A stretch of 64,000 bases of DNA from Shewanella acanthi (GTDB lineage Bacteria > Pseudomonadota > Gammaproteobacteria > Enterobacterales > Shewanellaceae): NCBI RefSeq assembly GCF_019457475.1, contig NZ_CP080413.1:3286001-3350000 (forward strand). The letters are read 5' to 3'. The notes beneath the pieces were generated by a model. It saw nothing but the letters and a program-made list of their open reading frames with translations, had not been told where the DNA came from and did no database searches. The position numbers and the translations under genes are program-made. This document shows positions 62,950-64,000 of this stretch, one piece after another. The number at the start of each line of letters is the position of its first letter. The first letter of the stretch is position 1.

Positions 62950-64000
62950 ATGGCGAAACACTCGCTTGACAAGGATAAGATCAAGATCCTGTTGTTGGAA
63001 GGCGTCCACCAATCTGCGGTAGATGTATTTGAACGTGCTGGATATTCTAATATTGAATATCACAAAGCCTCCCTTGGCGATGAAGCCCTGCTTGAAGCCA
63101 TCAAAGATGCGCATTTTGTTGGCATCCGTTCCCGTACCCAACTCACAGCCGACGTGCTAAAGCGCGCTGAAAAACTGATTGCAATTGGTTGTTTCTGTAT
63201 CGGAACAAACCAAGTGGACTTAGCAACTGCCGAATCTCTCGGTATCCCAGTATTTAACGCCCCATTCTCTAATACCCGCAGCGTGGCTGAGCTGGTATTA
63301 GGTGAGATCATCATGCTAATGCGTGGTATCCCTGAACGTAACGCCATTGCTCACCGTGGTGGCTGGATGAAGACAGCTGCAGGCAGCTACGAAGTCCGTG
63401 GTAAAACCTTAGGCGTGATTGGCTACGGTCATATTGGAACTCAGCTCGGTATTCTGGCTGAAACCTTAGGTATGCGTGTGGTGTTCTTTGATATCGAAGA
63501 CAAACTGCCACTGGGTAATGCCCAGCAAATCCATTCGCTAGAGCAGTTATTAGGTATGGCCGATGTCATCAGCTTGCACGTCCCAGAAACGGCACAAACC
63601 AAGGACATGATCAGTACCGCCGAATTTGCCGCCATGCGCAAGGGCAGTATCTTTATTAACGCCTCACGGGGTACTGTGGTAGATATCGATGCGTTAACGG
63701 TCGCCATCAAAGAGCGCCACCTTGCAGGTGCCGCTATCGACGTATTCCCTGTCGAGCCACAATCAAACGATGATGAATTTATCAGTCCATTACGTGGTTT
63801 AGACAACGTACTTCTGACACCTCACGTAGGTGGTAGCACAGCTGAAGCGCAGGAAAACATCGGTATCGAGGTTGCAGGCAAGCTGGCGAAATACTCAGAC
63901 AACGGTTCAACGGTATCTGCAGTTAACTTCCCAGAAGTATCGCTGCCAATGCACAAAGGCACTTCTCGCCTACTGCACATCCACCAAAACCGCCCTGGTA
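62950..64000 (+). CDS. serA: D-3-phosphoglycerate dehydrogenase (3' end outside the window)
   Basis: First enzyme of serine biosynthesis, oxidising 3-phosphoglycerate with NAD. The first 350 residues are present and the frame is still open at the edge. IRSRTQLTADVLKRAEKLIAIGCFCIGTNQVDL near 62, NTRSVAELVLGEIIMLMR near 107, the NAD motif GVIGYGHIGTQLG near 158, NASRGTVVDIDAL near 238 and the catalytic HVGGSTAEAQENIG near 295 (His) are all present. The C-terminal ACT regulatory domain would lie beyond the edge. GAGGG precedes ATG 62950. Confidence 0.97.
   Translation, partial: MAKHSLDKDKIKILLLEGVHQSAVDVFERAGYSNIEYHKASLGDEALLEAIKDAHFVGIRSRTQLTADVLKRAEKLIAIGCFCIGTNQVDLATAESLGIPVFNAPFSNTRSVAELVLGEIIMLMRGIPERNAIAHRGGWMKTAAGSYEVRGKTLGVIGYGHIGTQLGILAETLGMRVVFFDIEDKLPLGNAQQIHSLEQLLGMADVISLHVPETAQTKDMISTAEFAAMRKGSIFINASRGTVVDIDALTVAIKERHLAGAAIDVFPVEPQSNDDEFISPLRGLDNVLLTPHVGGSTAEAQENIGIEVAGKLAKYSDNGSTVSAVNFPEVSLPMHKGTSRLLHIHQNRPG

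Overview
The window is a contiguous piece of a gammaproteobacterial chromosome, almost certainly Shewanella and close to the S. oneidensis group. The evidence is the gene order (metK, tkt, epd, pgk, fba, nhaD and a split-Soret cytochrome; sfsA, dksA, gluQ, pcnB, folK, panB, panC; the yheS/yheT/yheU/prkB block), a Na+-translocating NADH:quinone reductase operon, and abundant c-di-GMP-type regulators. I recognised no rRNA, tRNA or CRISPR array. Species assignment is inference from gene content.

Layout. 0-5.6 kb: an exported split-Soret-like dihaem cytochrome with a lipoprotein, facing a ToxR-like membrane regulator pair; then the NhaD Na+/H+ antiporter and a DUF481 outer-membrane protein. 5.8-13.2 kb: central carbon genes tkt, epd, pgk and fba on the minus strand, divergent from metK, which has a candidate MetJ operator. 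13.3-25.5 kb: small accessory and regulatory genes (GNATs, a degenerate GGDEF protein, a META-domain lipoprotein, a GGDEF-EAL protein, a dicarboxylate/amino-acid symporter, a lipoprotein acylase of the penicillin/AHL acylase family, YjjX and a MarR-GNAT fusion). 25.5-29.2 kb: an AraC regulator divergent from a Baeyer-Villiger-type monooxygenase and an alpha/beta hydrolase. 29.3-35.3 kb: nqrABCDEF. 35.7-39.5 kb: an aldo/keto reductase, DbpA and a pirin.

39.5-44.2 kb is the most unusual part: a relic chromosomal integron. Seven attC-like imperfect palindromes separate six minus-strand cassette genes, including a PD-(D/E)XK nuclease-like protein and a DUF2971 protein. Beyond the array, on the opposite strand as expected for an integron, lies only the last 30 or so codons of an IntI-type integrase, cut off next to an IS91-like transposase remnant. 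Copies of a palindrome-rich dispersed repeat flank the region in inverted orientation. The array looks frozen: attC sites and cassettes remain but the local integrase is destroyed.

44.2-52.3 kb: yheV, yheS, a TIGR02444-type gene, a GFA protein, a GMC oxidoreductase with a small TAT-exported partner, then yheT, yheU and prkB. 52.4-52.85 kb holds an array of exact 77-bp period. 52.8-64 kb: a GNAT, pepB, sfsA, dksA, gluQ, pcnB (apparently starting at AUU), folK, panB, panC, a DUF4124 protein, a DUF2238 membrane protein, and serA, which runs off the right edge.

Short tandem arrays recur as a theme. A 19-bp array overlaps the stop of a GNAT gene, a 25-bp array repeats the 3' end of panB including its stop codon, and the 77-bp array follows prkB.
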